DNA of 64,000 nt from Neostapfia colusana (GCA_030760725.1 JASWHV010000001.1:77459683-77523682), one strand, 5' to 3'; positions 11,163-24,659 are shown, counted from the first letter of the stretch. Notes: generated from the letters alone by a model not told the origin. Numbers and translations: made by a program.

Positions 11163-12705
11163 CTACATCATACCATCACACATAGCAAAAGAAAAACAAC
11201 AATCCATAAGACATGGTTCACACTTCCACTTCATACAAACCACACATTCATATTTATGAAAGTCATTCTCATTTCTATGTGTTGTGGTTACTCTATGTGT
11301 GTTGATTTTGGCTTACATGCACTTTTAAACATGTGCATATGATTTCTACTTTTGTATTCATATTTATGTTTGTATATAATATATGAGTTTTCAATTTAAA
11401 TAAATTCCTTATATTCAATTGATACACCTTTTAGCTACCAAGTGTGCATGAAAGGTATTTTTCTTCTCCATATGTGTCTTCAGAATTTCTACCAACCCTA
11501 AACTGAATTCTTTGGATTTTAGAAACTCCATTTATCATTTACTAGTTGCTAGATTTTTCAGATTTATTTTCCTATGCATAAATGTGTACTTTATTATGAA
11601 AATAGTAAGACACATCATCTAAACATAATAGGTTCTGGTCCTAAATAATTTAATAACATATTTTGACCTTTGCCTCTGATGTAAACTATTTCACAATTAT
11701 TTTCCCTATTTCCTATAACTATTCTTTACTTAAAAATGTGTCCCTAAATGTGAATAATAAATTAAACAGATTCAATTCAGCCCAAAATATGTTTTTATCT
11801 CACTCCAAAGTTTCCTAAACCTTGAGAAAGTCTTTAATTAAATTTTGACAATATGTTTGTCCCACTTTTTAATTTTTAAACACTAGCCACATATTCAATT
11901 TCCTAAATTAATTACTAAACAGGGCTAAAAAGGTAAACTCACCCCACTTCAGGGTCTATAATATTATTTTCAGAATTTCCAGGGGTCTAGCTACACTTAT
12001 CAGAGGAGTTTTTCTTAATTTTTATTAAGTCCAGGGGCTAAAACTGATTTTTAAATGAATTTACATGATTTTCTGAAGTTCCAGGGGCTAGATCAGAAGT
12101 TTCCGGGGCTAGCTTTTATTTCCTGAGAACCCCAGGGGGTAGCACGTAAGATTTCCAGTCTTTATAACGCGGGGCTGACGTGGACCGTCCGATTTTAAAC
12201 CGACGGCTGAGATTATAACGTCGAACCGGTACTCGGGGATTTAAACCCTACCGTGCGATTTAAAATAAACGGCGCACAAGCGGCCACGTCGCTCTGATCG
12301 AACGAGGGCGGCGCTGCCGGCGGCGCACGGCGGCGGGAAGCGGCGATCTCGCCGGAGACTTTCAGATCTTCGAGAATTCTTCCTAGAACTGTGATTTTAT
12401 GGCATAGATCGGTGGAGGAGAGGTCGGGGATCTCACCTCGGGGGTTTTCTTGAGCTCGGAGGTCCTGGAAGGTGATCGGCGACGAGGTCTGAGTTGAATT
12501 CACGGCGAGGCTCATCGGGGCTGTGTTTACACCGCAAGTCACCGAGTTTTCTGCACCTGCAAGATTCCCCGGAGGCGGTGGATCAAGACCAGCGAGTTAG
12601 ATCGGAGTTTCCGAGCGTAGATCGGCCAGATTTCGCCGGAGAAGTCTCGGTTCTCACCGGAGGAAAATCGGCGGATCGCGTGGGAAAAACAGAACGAGGC
12701 CGGGG

Positions 12706-12713
12706 TTTCTATA
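12706..12713 (-). promoter_or_regulatory. TATA-like box of the element 1 5' LTR
   Basis: TATAGAAACCCC on the minus strand lies in a GC-rich setting; sister LTRs have TATAAAAACCCC at the same place. Transcription would start about 25-30 bp downstream. The transcript would begin about 425 bp into the LTR. Confidence 0.6.
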
Positions 12714-13108
12714 GACGGGGAAAGGCGGCGGGGTGGTTTAGATCAAGTCCGCGTCGCCTACGAACAGAATTCAGCGGGGATACGCAGAAATCCCGATCGG
12801 TTTTGATTCGTGTGAGAGGGAGTCCGGCGCGGCACGAGGTAGAAGACGAGCTGGCGGGTCCCACCTGTCAGCGGAAGGAAACAGCGCGCGCGGCTGCGGG
12901 CTGGCGCGGTTGCTGGGTGGGCCGGCGGTGGGTTTCGGCCCACTGGCCGGTTTTTTCTGTTTTCTTTTTCTATTTCTTTTCTGTTTTGAATTTAATTTGA
13001 ATTTCAGTTTGAATTTGAATTTTTGCAAAACATGCTACACGTCCAAAAATTTTTAAATTCCTCTCTTAACATGATTTAGGGTCTTAACAAGATTTTTGGG
13101 GTGTTACA

Positions 13109-16100
13109 AACGATGAGGCCGGCAACCCTCATCTTTCTGGAGGACAAGACAGGGGTGGTCGCCGTGAAGGAGTTGATCCCATCCACCAAATGCTTGAAAA
13201 TTAAAACCAGCTCATCCAGAGCCTGACTCAACTGGTGGCCAACTTGCACCAAGCTCCACCTCCACAAGCTGCACCACGCCAACCAAGGTTGAGTGAGTTT
13301 CTAGGGACTCAACCTCCAAAGTTTGCAAGTGCTGTTGAACCTGTGGAGGTAGATGATTGGCTAAAGACCATTGAGAGCAAGATGAGGATCATACAATGCC
13401 AAGGATATGAGAGGGTGTTGTTTGCCTCTAATCAATTGCATGGACCTGCTGCTGATTGGTGGACCGCTTACGTGGCCGCCCATCATGACCCTGAGAACAT
13501 CATTTGGGAAGAGTTCAAGCGTAGCTTCCGCAACCATTACATACCAAGTGGTGAACTTAAAAACAAGAGAAAGGAGTTCTTGGGGCTGCAGCAAGGAAAC
13601 ATGACGGTGATGGAATACCTCACTAAATTCACCCAACTATCCCGTTATGCACCACGAGACATAGAGACTGATGAGCAGAAACATGATTGCTTCGTGGAAG
13701 GACTTACAGCAGAAATGCAGTGTGCAATGTTCTCCAACGAGTATGAAAGCTTCCAAAAGATGGTGGACAGAGCATTTGTTGTGGAAAGGAAGCTGAAGGC
13801 CTTGGAAAATGAAAACGAGAGGAAGGCGGGATGGTTACACCAAGCCTCAGGTAGCAACACCCGCCCACGTCTGATGCAGCAACCCGCAGAGAAGACGAGC
13901 CGTGCTGCGGTACCCTACTCCGCGCCGAGAGGGTACAACCCGAACTTCAGGCCACCGTCAGCAACAGCACAGCCACAACGTCAGTTTGTACAGCAGCCTC
14001 GCCCCACATATCAACCTCGACCAGCAGGACAAGGACCACCGAACCAACCCCAAGACAACAAAGGCCAGGCACCTAAAGTTGGGGTGCATTGCTTTAACTG
14101 TGGTGAAGTGGGGCACTACGCCCATAAGTGCCCAAAGAAGAAGCCCATGCAGCCACAACAACAAAATGTGATGCGAGGACGGGTGAACCACGTGACCATG
14201 GAGGAAGTGCAAGAGGCACCTGACGTGGTAGTTGGTAAGTTTCCTGCCAATTTACACATTGCAACCCTGTTGTTCGATTCTGGTGCTACCCACTCGTTCA
14301 TTGCCCAAGGGTTTGTTAAGAAGCATGATTTAGCAACAACACAAATGAACCATATGCTAGCCGTAAACTCTCCAGGGGGAGAAATAAGGACAAGACAAGT
14401 GTGTCCGAAGGTGAATCTAGACATTAATGGGGTTGTATTTACTGTCAACCTCATAGTGATAGATTCACAAGGGATAGATATTATTTTGGGCATGGATTGG
14501 TTGACAACACATAAAGGAATCATCCATTGTTCGACCGGAACGGTGGAACTAAGTCACCCTAGTGGCACAAGAGTAAAGTTCATAACAATACAAGAGCCTA
14601 GGAGGGACATTAAATTAAATCAAGTTGAGGTGGAAGTGGAGGAGATCAGGATCATCAGGGAATATCCAGATGTTTTTCCGGAGGAGTTGCCAGGTAAGCC
14701 CCCTGATCGTGAAGTGGAATTTGCGATTGAACTAGTGCCTGGAACAGCTCCGATATACAAGAGACCTTATCGGATGGACTCTAAACAGCTGGAAGAACTC
14801 AAGGAACATTTAAGAGAGTTGACAGAGAAGGGGTACATTCGTCCTAGTTCCTCACCATGGGGAGCTCCATTGATATTTGTGCCCAAGAAGGACGGAACCC
14901 AAAGGTTATGCGTAGACTACCATGCGTTGAATGAAGTAACCATCAAGAACAAGTATCCATTACCTCGCATTGAAGACTTGTTTGATCAGTTGAGGGGAGC
15001 TTGTGTGTTCTCGAAAATTGATCTCAGGTCGGGATACCACCAACTTAAGATAAGGCAAACTGATATTCCAAAGACAGCTTTCGTATCTCGGTACGGACTG
15101 TATGAATACACCGTCATGCCTTTCGGGCTAACTAATGCCCCGACATACTTCATGTATATCATGAACAAGGTATTCATGGAATATCTGGACAAATTTGTGG
15201 TGGTTTTCATTGATGACATTCTCGTCTTTTCCAAAGATGAAGAAGAACATGAGAGGCATTTAAGGTTGGTGTTGCAAAAACTGAGAGAACACCAACTATA
15301 TGCCAAGCTGAGCAAGTGTGAATTCTGGTTGAAGAGAGTTCCCTTCTTAGGACATATAATCTCGGAGGGAGAAATCTCCGTAGATCCCGCCAAGATCGAG
15401 GATGTAGAGAAGTGGAAGACCCCCGAGAACGTTGGGGAAGTTCAAAGCTTCTTGGGATTGGCTGGGTATTATTGACGGTTTATTGAGGGATTATCCAAGA
15501 TCTCGAGACCCCTCAACAAACTGTTGGAGAAAGGAATCACATTCACATGGACGCCGCAGTGCGAGACGAGTTTTCAAGAGCTAAAGAAAGATTGACAACA
15601 GCCCCAGTGCTAGTTATGCCAGATATGCAGAAGAATATTTCGGTGTACTGCGATGCCTCTGGAAACGGGTTGGGATGTGTTCTCATGCAAGAGGGGCATA
15701 TCGTGGCTTATGCGTCCCGGCAGCTCCAGAAACACGAGAAGAACTATCCTACACATGACCTAGAACTAGCCGCAGTGGTACACGCGTTGAAGATTTGGTG
15801 GCACTACTTGATGGGGAAGAGGACAGAGATATATACGGATCATAATAGCTTAAAGTACATTTTCACACAGCCAGATCTCAACCTCAGACAAAGGAGATGG
15901 TTAGAGCTAATCAACGACATTGATGTGGGAATCAACTATCATCTTGGGAAAGCGAACATCGTGGCAGATGCTTTAAGCCGGAAAGTGCAGGTCAATAGGT
16001 TGAGCTTGAAGGACATGCCTGCAGAATTGAAGGACGATGTTATAAGACTCAATCTATGCCTGGTGAATAGTGGTGAAGCCATCGCCACGGAAGTGGACTC

Positions 16101-17026
16101 CACATTAGAGCAAGACATACGCGATGGTCAAAAGAATGATGATAAGATACAAGAAATCCGACAACTCATCAAGGATAATAGAGCCCCTGGTTTCAGAGAG
16201 GATGAACAAGGTACGGTGTGGCACGGGAAAAGAATCTGTGTGCCTGAAGTAAAGAAGATCCGTGAATTGATTTTGAAAGAGGTTCATGACTCCGACTATT
16301 CCATTCATCCTGGGAGCACGAAGATGTACCATGACCTCAAGAGCAGGTATTGGTGGTATGGCATGAAGCGAGATGTCACGGAACATGTTGCCGTATGTGA
16401 CACATGTCAGTTGGTGAAAGCAGAACATCAACGACCCGCGGGATTATTGCAACCACTCAAGGTGTCTGAATGGAAATGGGAAGAAATCGGTATGGATTTC
16501 ATATTGGGATTGCCTAGGACCCAATCGGGATATGATTCGATATGGGTCATCATTGATAGGCTAACCAAGGTAGCTCATTTCATTCCCGTAAAAGAAAGCT
16601 ACAGCGGATCAAAATTGGCGGAGTTGTAGATGTTAAGGATCGTGTGTTACCATGGAGTGCCAAAGAAGATATTGTCAGATCGAGGGACACAGTTCACCTC
16701 AAGGTTCTGGCAGAAGTTACATGAAACCATGGGAACTCATCTGAATTTTAGCTCTGCCTATCATCCTCAGACTGACGGACAAACGGAAAGGACCAATCAG
16801 ATCCTTGAGGACATGCTGAGAGCGTGTGCACTAAAAAACAATCGGAGTTGGGATAAGAACTTACCGTATGCGGAGTTCTCCTACAACAACAGCTATCAGG
16901 CTAGTATGAAAATGTCACCCTTTGAGGCTTTGTATGGGAGAAAGTGCAGAACTCCACTATTTTGGAACCAAGCCGGGGAAAGTAAAGTATTTGGGCCCGA
17001 GGTACTACAAGAAGCCAAGGCGAAAG
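13109..17026 (+). pseudogene. gag-pol of element 2, first segment (Gag to integrase), disrupted
   Basis: The sequence picks up at about codon 16 of Gag, directly after the element 1 LTR, and runs to the integrase region where element 3 is inserted. The CCHC knuckle CFNCGEVGHYAHKC, protease LFDSGATHS, RT VFIDDILVFS, RNase H CDASGNGLG and integrase SDRGTQFTSRFW are visible. Lesions: TAA at 13202-13204, TGA at 15473-15475 (CGA in sister copies), a 1-bp deletion near 15588 and TAG at 16627-16629 (TAC in sister copies). Together with two large insertions, these make it a clear pseudogene. It continues at 29092 after the GAAAG duplication. Confidence 0.93.
17022..17026 (+). other. Target site duplication GAAAG, left copy
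   Basis: GAAAG lies directly before TGTCACACCC of element 3 and recurs at 29087-29091 directly after its other LTR. It shows that element 3 is one intact insertion event. Confidence 0.95.
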
Positions 17027-20000
17027 TGTCACACCCGGTTTTTCCGAAGAAACAACCAAGTGAATATCACATGTATGCCAGGATCATTTTCTCATACATG
17101 TGATGACAAATATTGAAGCATCATTTATTACAAGCCAGGTGTCGAATATAAATAAGTCTTACATCGCAAATATCTCAATGGACACTAATGCTTCATCACA
17201 AGTAAATAAACTAGCAGCGGAATATTATTCTTTAGGGCTCCATCACAGGCGTTGCCCGGGGGTCTTCATGAACCTAAAAACCTTCCTCGGGTCCAAAATC
17301 TTGGTCATTATACACCACCTCATTATCTTGACCTGAGCAGCAATATAAACCAACAAATATGCAAGGTTGAGTACCAAGGGTACTCTCAAGTGTGGGAAAA
17401 TTTTATCATGCATGGCTAGAACAAGGAGAGGTTGAACTCATGGTTAAAGCACTACGCAATTAATACCTATCACCTTAGCTTATTAAGCATCTACATTACT
17501 ACACAGGTGAAATGGTCCCAATCTCCCATCCCATCATTGTAATCCAATAACCATAACATCATTACCAATGTTAAGCTCCCCGCTTAACTTCCAAAACCAT
17601 CAATCCTCTAATCATGAATAAGTCCAGGCCGCTCTTAACCGTGAGCACGGCTGTCAAGACAGTTTTGACTCTGCAGAGTTTGTACCACTGTACCCACAAG
17701 TAGTGATTTCATCCCCCGTTGCCGGGTGGACTAAAAGAACCTCCATTATGCCAGTGGCTACGTTCCACATTCACACTTCCCAGGTGTGCGGCCAGGAGAT
17801 CACTACGAAGCCTTTACAAAGGCATTCCCGACGAGCGTGGGCCCACTGAGGTTTCACCCCTAACAGCATACAAGAGGCTCCAACCCCGCTGCAGTGGCCC
17901 CCTCTTGAGCCTTGCGGTTCATATGGTAGTCCAGCTGACACCTATTCCCCGAACCATCCAACACACCCATACTACGCCGGGGATACACCTAAATAATTGG
18001 CCAAGCTGCCCCATCTCAGCATGTGGTTGGCACTGTAAAGCCGGGTTACATGCTCCATGAACCGGTCCTTAGGATCCAGGCAAGTACTAAACACAAACCC
18101 AAGTCTCGTGCATCCAGCACACAACCAAAACATCCAACTTGCCTTGATCCCTACCTCTACATAACTCACAATGTCTCATTCAAGAGTATGGTAATATAAA
18201 CTGATGATCTCATATCCCAAATATCCCATTCTAAGCATGGCTAAGCATATGCATGTGTATAAATGACATGACAAAATAAATCCCAACCCAAGCTACAAGG
18301 AAACAAGGTAATGCAATTCTAGGGAAACTTCCTAGCATGGGTTTCATATTTCATTTGACAATGCAAATAATTCTATCTACACATCCTAGCATAGGATCAA
18401 AGTGGTCAAGGACACTTGCCTCCTTCTTGCTGCTCTTGAAATTGGTAGTCCTGATCTTGGAAAGGGTTAACTTGCTCTTGAGCAGGTTCTACTTCATACC
18501 ATCACACATAGCAAAAGAAGAACAACAATCATAAGACATAATTCACACTTCATACTTCATACAAACCACACATTCATATTTATAAAAGTTCTTTACCATT
18601 ATATGTTGTGGTTACTTTATGTGTGTTGAGTTGTGGCTTGCATGCACTTTTAACCATGTGTATATGATCTCCACTTTTGTGTCCACCTTTATACTTACAT
18701 ACTATTTATATGGGTTTCCATTAAATTTCTTATATTCAACTACTTCACCTTTTTACTACAAAGTGTGTATGAAAAGTATTATTCTTCCCCATATGTGCTT
18801 TCATAACTTCTATCAACCCTAAACTGAATGCTTTGTATTTTAGAAACTCCATTTATCATATACTAGTTGCTATATTTTCAAATTTATATTCCTATGCATA
18901 ATTGTGTATTTTATTATGAAACTAGTAATACACATCATCTAAACAGTATAGGTTTTGGTCCTAAATAATTGAATAACATATTTTGACCTTTGCCTCTGAG
19001 GTAAACTATTTTATAATTATTTTACCTATTTTCTATAACTATTCTTTACTCAAAAATGTGTCCCTATACTAATAAATGTGAATAATAGATGAAACAGATT
19101 TATTTCAGCCCAAAAATATACTTTTATATCTCTCCAAAATTTTCTAAGTACTGAGAAAGTTTTTAATTAATTTTGACAATTATGTTTGTCCCCCTTTTTA
19201 ATGTTTAAACACCAGTTACATATTCAATTTTCTAAATTTAATACTAAACAGGGTTAAAAAGTAAACTCACCCCATTACAGGGTCTATAATATTATTTTCA
19301 TAATTTCCAGGGGTCTAGCTACACTTATCAGAGGTTTTTTTCCTAATTTCTATTAAGTCCAGGGGCTAAAACTGATTTTTAAATGAATTTACATGATTTT
19401 CTGGAGTTCCAGGGGCTAGATCTGAAGTTTCCGGGGCTAGCTCTCAATTCCAGAGAACCCCAGGGGGTAGCACGTAAGAATTTCAGTCTTTATAACGCGG
19501 GGCTGATGTGGACCGTCCGATTTTAAACCGACGGCTGAGATTATAACATCGAACCGGTACGCAGGGGTTTTAAAGTCTACCGTGTGATTTAAAATAAACG
19601 GCGCACAAGCGGCCACGTCGCTCTGATCGAGCGCGGGCGGCGCTGCCGGCGGCGCACGGCGGCGGGAAGCGGCGATCTCGCCGGAAAGTTTCGGATCCTC
19701 GAGAATTCTGCCTAAAACTGTGATCTTATGGCGTAGATCGGTAGAGGGGAGGTCAGGGATCTCACCTCGGGGGTTTTCTCGAGCTCGGGGGTCCTGGAAA
19801 GTGATCGGCGGCGAGGTCCGAGGCAAAACCATGGCGAAGCTCGTCGGCGCTGGGTTTACACCGTAACTCTCCGAGTTTTCTGCACCTGCAAAGTTCCCTG
19901 GAGGCGGTGGATCAAGACCAGCGAGTTAGATCAGAGTTTCCGAGCTTAGATCGGCCAGAATTCACCGGCGAAGTCTCGGTGCTCACCGGAGTAAAAATCG

Positions 20001-20094
20001 GCGATCGCGTGGGAAAAACTGATCGGATCGGGGGTTTTTATAGCCGGGGGAGGGCGGTGGGTCTGTTGTGATCGAGTTGGAGTCCTCTGGGACC
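17027..20094 (-). repeat. 3' LTR of element 3, U3 start deleted
   Basis: It matches 25656-28723 of the partner LTR. At 20092-20094 the triplet ACC is shared by the LTR and pol sequence, so the junction bears 3 bp of microhomology. AATAAA, the hairpin and both candidate LTR exons (17274-17332 and 18420-18488) are retained. The TATA region is retained but the first part of U3 is gone. Confidence 0.92.
17274..18488 (-). other. Candidate two-exon acidic ORF in the element 3 3' LTR
   Basis: Exon a is 18488-18420 (69 nt) and exon b 17332-17274 (59 nt, ending PEEGF and TAG-type stop in sense). The intron starts GCAAGT and ends CTGCTCAG. The frame is open, with substitutions such as I to N and P to Q relative to the element 1 copy. 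A leader-exon ATG (MVLPRTSPP...) is present in this copy only, upstream and in phase. Confidence 0.42.
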
Positions 20095-23000
20095 TCTTCA
20101 GGCTTCCTCAGACATTTCTTGAGTTGTGACACATGAAATACATCGTGCACGTCCGATAGATGAACCGGTAACTCTAGTTGGTACGCCACTTCGCCTTTTC
20201 TTTCCAAAACTTGAAAGGGTCCTATGTATCGAGGTGACAACTTCCCTTTTACCTTGAACCGACAAAGTCCTCTGATAGGGGACACCTTGAGATAAACATA
20301 GTCTCCCACGTTGAAAACGAGTTCTCTTCTTCGTACATCAGCATAGCTCTTTTGGCGTGTTTGTGCTATCCTCAAATTGTTGCGAATCTCCCTCACCTTT
20401 GCCTCGGCTTCTTGTAGCACTTCTGGACCAAACACTTTACTTTCTCCTGTTTGGTTCCAAAATAGGGGAGTTTTGCACTTCCTTCCATACAAAGCTTCAA
20501 ACGGTGACATCTTCATACTAGCTTGATAACTGTTGTTATAGGAAAACTCCGCATACGGTAAGTTCTTGTCCCAACTCCTATTGTTTTTGAGAGCACATGC
20601 CCTTAACATATCTTCAAGGATCTGATTGGTTCTCTCCGTCTGCCCGTCAGTTTGGGGATGATAGGCAGAACTGAAGTTCAGATGGGTTCCCATGGTTTCA
20701 TGCAACTTCTGCCAAAACCTCAAGGTGAACTGTGTCCCTCGGTCCGACACTATCTTCTTTGGCACTCCATGGTAACACACAATCCTTGACATGTACAATT
20801 CTGCCAATTTGGATCCGCTGTAGCTTTCTTTCACAGGGATGAAATGAGCTACCTTGGTTAGCCTATCAATGATGACCCATATTGAATCATACCCGGATTG
20901 GGTCCTAGGCAATCCCACGACAAAATCCATGCTGATTTCTTCCCACTTCCATTCAGGCACTTTGAGTGGTTGCAATAATCCCGCGGGCCGTTGATGTTCA
21001 GCTTTCACCAACTGACATGTGTCACATAGGGCAACATGTTCCGCGACCTCTCGCTTCATGCCATACCACCAATACCTGCTTTTGAGGTCCTGGTACATCT
21101 TTGTACTCCCAGGATGAATGGAATAGTCAGAATCGTGAGCCTCCTTCAAAATCAATTCACGAATCTCCTTTACTTCTGGCACACAGATCCTTTTCCGTGC
21201 CACACCGTTCCTTTTTCATCCTCTCTAAAACCAGGAGCTTTATTTTCCTTGATGAGCTGTCTGATCTCTTGTATCTTCTCATCATTCTTTTGGCCCTCAC
21301 GTATGTCTTGCTCAAGTGTGGAGTCCACTTCCATGGCGATGGCTTCACCACTATTTACTAGACATAGATTGAGTCTTATAACCTCGTCCTTCAATTCTGC
21401 AGGCATGTCCTTCAAGCTCAACTTATTGACCTGCACTTTCCGACTCAAAGCATCGGCCACGACGTTCGCTTTCCCAGGATGATAGTGGATGCCCACATCA
21501 AAGTCATTGATTAGCTCTAACCATCTCCTTTGTCAGAGATTGAGATCTGGCTGTGTGAATATGTACTTCAAACTCTTATGATCCGTATATATCTCTGTCC
21601 TCTTCCCCATCAAATAGTGCCGCCAAATTTTCAACGCGTGTAACACTGCGGCTAGTTCTAGATCATGTGTAGGATAGTTCTTCTCGTGCTTCCGAAGCTG
21701 CCGGGATGCATAAGCCACGACATGTCCTTCTTGCATGAGAACACATCCCAACCCATTTCCAGAGGCATCGCAATACACTGTGAAATTCTTCTGCATATCT
21801 GGCATAACCAGCACTGGGGCTGTTGTCAATCTCTTCTTTAGCTCCTGAAAGCTCGTCTCGCACTGTGGCGTCCAGGTGAATGTGATTCCCTTTTCCAACA
21901 GTTTGGTGAGAGATCTCGAGATCTTAGAGAATCCCTCAATAAACCGTCGATAGTATCCAGCCAATCCCAAAAAGCTTCGAACTTCCCCGACATTTTCAGG
22001 GGTCTTCCATTTCTGGATATCTTCGATTTTGGCGGGATCTACGGAGATTCCTCCCTCCGAGATGATATGTCCTAAAAAGGGAACTCTCTTCAGCCAAAAC
22101 TCACACTTGCTCAACTTGGCATTTAGTTGGTGTTCTCTCAGCCTCTGTAACACCAACCTTAGATGTTTCTCATGTTCTTCTTCATCTTCGGAGAAGACGA
22201 GAATATCATCTATGAAGACCACCACAAATTTGTCCAGATATTCCATGAATACCTTGTTCATGAGGTACATGAAATATGCCGGGGCATTGGTTAGCCCGAA
22301 AGGCATGACAGTGTATTCATACAGTCCGTACCGAGATACGAAAGTTGTCTTGGGAATATCAGATTGCCTTATCTTGAGTTGGTGGTATCCCGACCTGAGA
22401 TCAATTTTCGAGAACACACAAGCTCCCCTCAACTGATCAAACAAGTCTTCAATGCGAGGCAATGGGTACTTGTTCTTGATGGTTACCTCATTCAAGGCAC
22501 GGTAATCCACGCATAACCTTTGGGTTCCGTCTTTCTTGGGCACAAATATCACCGGAGCTCCCCATGGTGAGGAACTAGGGCGAATATACCCCTTCTCCGT
22601 CAATTCTCTCAAATGATCCTTGAGCTCTTCTAGCTGCTTGGAGTCCATTCGATAAGGTCTCTTGTATATCGGGGCTGTTCCCGGTACTAGCTCAATTGCG
22701 AATTCCATGTCACGGTCGGGAGGCATACCTGGCAATTCCTCCGGAAAAACATCCGGATATTCCCTGATAGTCCTGATCTCCTCAACTTTCACCTCCACTT
22801 GATTTAATTTGATGTCCCTCCTAGGCTCGTGTATTGTTATGAACTTCACTCTGGTACCACTGGGGTGAGTTAGTTCCACCGTTCTGGTCGAACAATGGAT
22901 GATTCCTTTATGTTTGGTCAACCAATCCATACCCAAAATAATATCTATCCCTTGTGAATCTATCACTATGAGGTTAGCAGTAAATACTACCCCATTAATG

Positions 23001-24358
23001 TCTAGGCTCACTTTGGGACACACTTGTCTTGTCCTTATTTCTCCACCTGGAGAATTTACAGCTAGCATATGGTTCATTTGTGTGGTTGCTAGGTCATGCT
23101 TCTTAACAAACCCTTGAGCAATGAACGAGTGGGTAGCACCAGAATCAAACAACAAAGTTGCAAGGTGTAAATTGGCAGGAAACTTACCAACTACCACGTC
23201 GGGTGCCTCTTGTGCTTCCTCCATAGTGACGTGGTTCACCAGTCCTCTCACTACATTCTGTTGTTGTGGCGGCGCAGGCTTCTTCTTTGGGCATTTATGG
23301 GCGTAGTGCCCCACTTTACCACAGCTGAAACATTGCACCCCAATCTTAGATGCTTGGCCCTTGCTGTCTTGGGGTTGGTTTGGGGGTCCTTGCACTGCTG
23401 GTCGAGGTGGATATGCGGGGCGAGGCTGCTGCACAAACTGACGTGGCGGCTGTGCTGGTGCCGCGGGTGGCCTGTAGTTTGGGTTGTACCCTCTTGGTGC
23501 TGAATAGGGTACCGCAGCACGGCTCGTCTGCCCCGTAGGTTGTTGCATCGTACGTGGGCGGGTGTTGCTCCCTGAGGCCTGATGTGACCACCCCGCCTTC
23601 CTCTTATTCTCATTTTCCAGGGCCTTTAGCTTTCTTTCCACCACAAACGCTCTGTCCACCATCTTTTGAAAACTTTCATACTCATTGGAGGACATGGCAC
23701 ACTGCATCTCTGCGGTAAGTCCTTCCACGAAACAATCTTGTTTCTGCTCATCAGTCTCTATGTCTCGTGGAGCATAACGGGATAGTTGAGTAAATTTAGT
23801 GAGGTATTCCCTCACCGTCATGTTTCCCTGCTGCAGTCCCAGAAACTCTTTCCTCTTGTTTTTGAGTTCACCTCTTGGGATGTAATGGTTGCGGAAGCTA
23901 CGCTTGAACTCTTCCCAAGTGATGTTCTCAGGGTCATGATGGGCGGCCACGTAGGCGGTCCACCAATCAGCAGCAGGTCCCTGCAATTGATGAGAGGCAA
24001 ACAGCACCCTCTCATACCCTTGGCATTGTATAATCCTCATCTTACTTTCAATGGTCTTCAGCCAATCATCTGCCTCCAGAGGTTCAGCAGCACTTGCAAA
24101 CTTTGGAGGTTGAGTTCCTAGAAACTCACTCAACCTTGGTTGGCGTGGTGCCGCTTGTGGAGGTGGAACTTGATGCAAGTTGGCCACCACTTGAGTCAAG
24201 TTCTGGATAAGCTGATTTTGATTCTCCAGCATTTGGTGGAGAGGATCAACTTCTTCACGGCGACCACCCCGGTCCTGGCCTCCAGAAAGATGAGGGTTGC
24301 ATGCCTCATCGTTGTTGTTGGCGGGGTTGGCAGCACGTCCTTTTCCTCTTCCGGCCAT
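20095..24358 (-). pseudogene. gag-pol of element 3, disrupted and 3'-truncated
   Basis: The frame opens at ATG 24358 and runs 941 codons to TGA at 21533-21535 (AGA in sister copies), ending inside RNase H. CCHC (CFSCGKVGHYAHKC) is near residue 341, the protease Asp near 404, RT FIDD near 714 and RNase H CDASGNG near 861. The frame then resumes to a 1-bp deletion near 21197, after which integrase continues in another frame. At 20094/20095 pol is joined to LTR U3 sequence, so the chromodomain is lost. The resulting open frame (21203-19983) would end in a short LTR-encoded tail. It is the least damaged gag-pro-RT here, but not functional as a whole. Confidence 0.93.
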
Positions 24359-24659
24359 CTGGCAGAATCAACATATGTTAATTTGATATCATTTAGTATC
24401 ATCTTACTACTTTCATTTGTTGGTGCTTTGAGGTGTTGAGGCTTTGTTAAAATTTTACGAGGGTTTATATCTCACACCAAATAAATGCTCTATTATTTCC
24501 TATGGGTTCACACACCAAAGCAAAACAATCTGAAGACGAGGCTGTGGACAATTGCTCATGGCTTCCACAACTCACGTCACACACCAAGCATCATCACACC
24601 ATTAACTACGTAACGACTCGACTACTCGACCTCTTGCTAACTAGGGGAAAGACTCTACA
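24359..24659 (-). other. Spacer between ORF1 and gag of element 3
   Basis: AT-rich and without a convincing ORF. It ends TTCTGCCAG directly before the gag ATG, a candidate 3' splice site. Confidence 0.5.

Larger units (their letters stand above)
1403..13108 (-). mobile_element. Element 1: Tekay/Del-like Ty3/Gypsy chromovirus (family 1), defective
   Basis: In element orientation this reads 5' LTR (13108-9691), PBS, ORF1, gag-pol, polypurine tract and 3' LTR (3875-1403). The 3' LTR lacks about 950 bp at its distal end in the window because another family-1 LTR is inserted there (see 1-1402). The element was inserted in the gag gene of plus-strand element 2: at 13109 the sequence resumes as sense gag. 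The expected 5-bp target duplication is AACGA (13109-13113), with its partner outside the window. By eye the two LTRs differ at only a few percent of positions, which suggests a fairly recent insertion; no exact divergence was computed. Confidence 0.92.
9691..13108 (-). repeat. 5' LTR of element 1, full length (3418 bp)
   Basis: In plus reading it runs from TGTCACACCC to GGGGTGTTACA. In element sense it starts TGTAACACCCC and ends GTGTGACA. TATA-like TATAGAAA is at 12713-12706, about 396 bp from the LTR start, and AATAAA at 9792-9787, about 100 bp from its end. U3 is therefore short and R very long. Candidate leader exons with donors at 12658/12657 and 12437/12436 lie just after the TATA box. 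A two-exon acidic ORF lies at 9938-11162. Confidence 0.93.
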
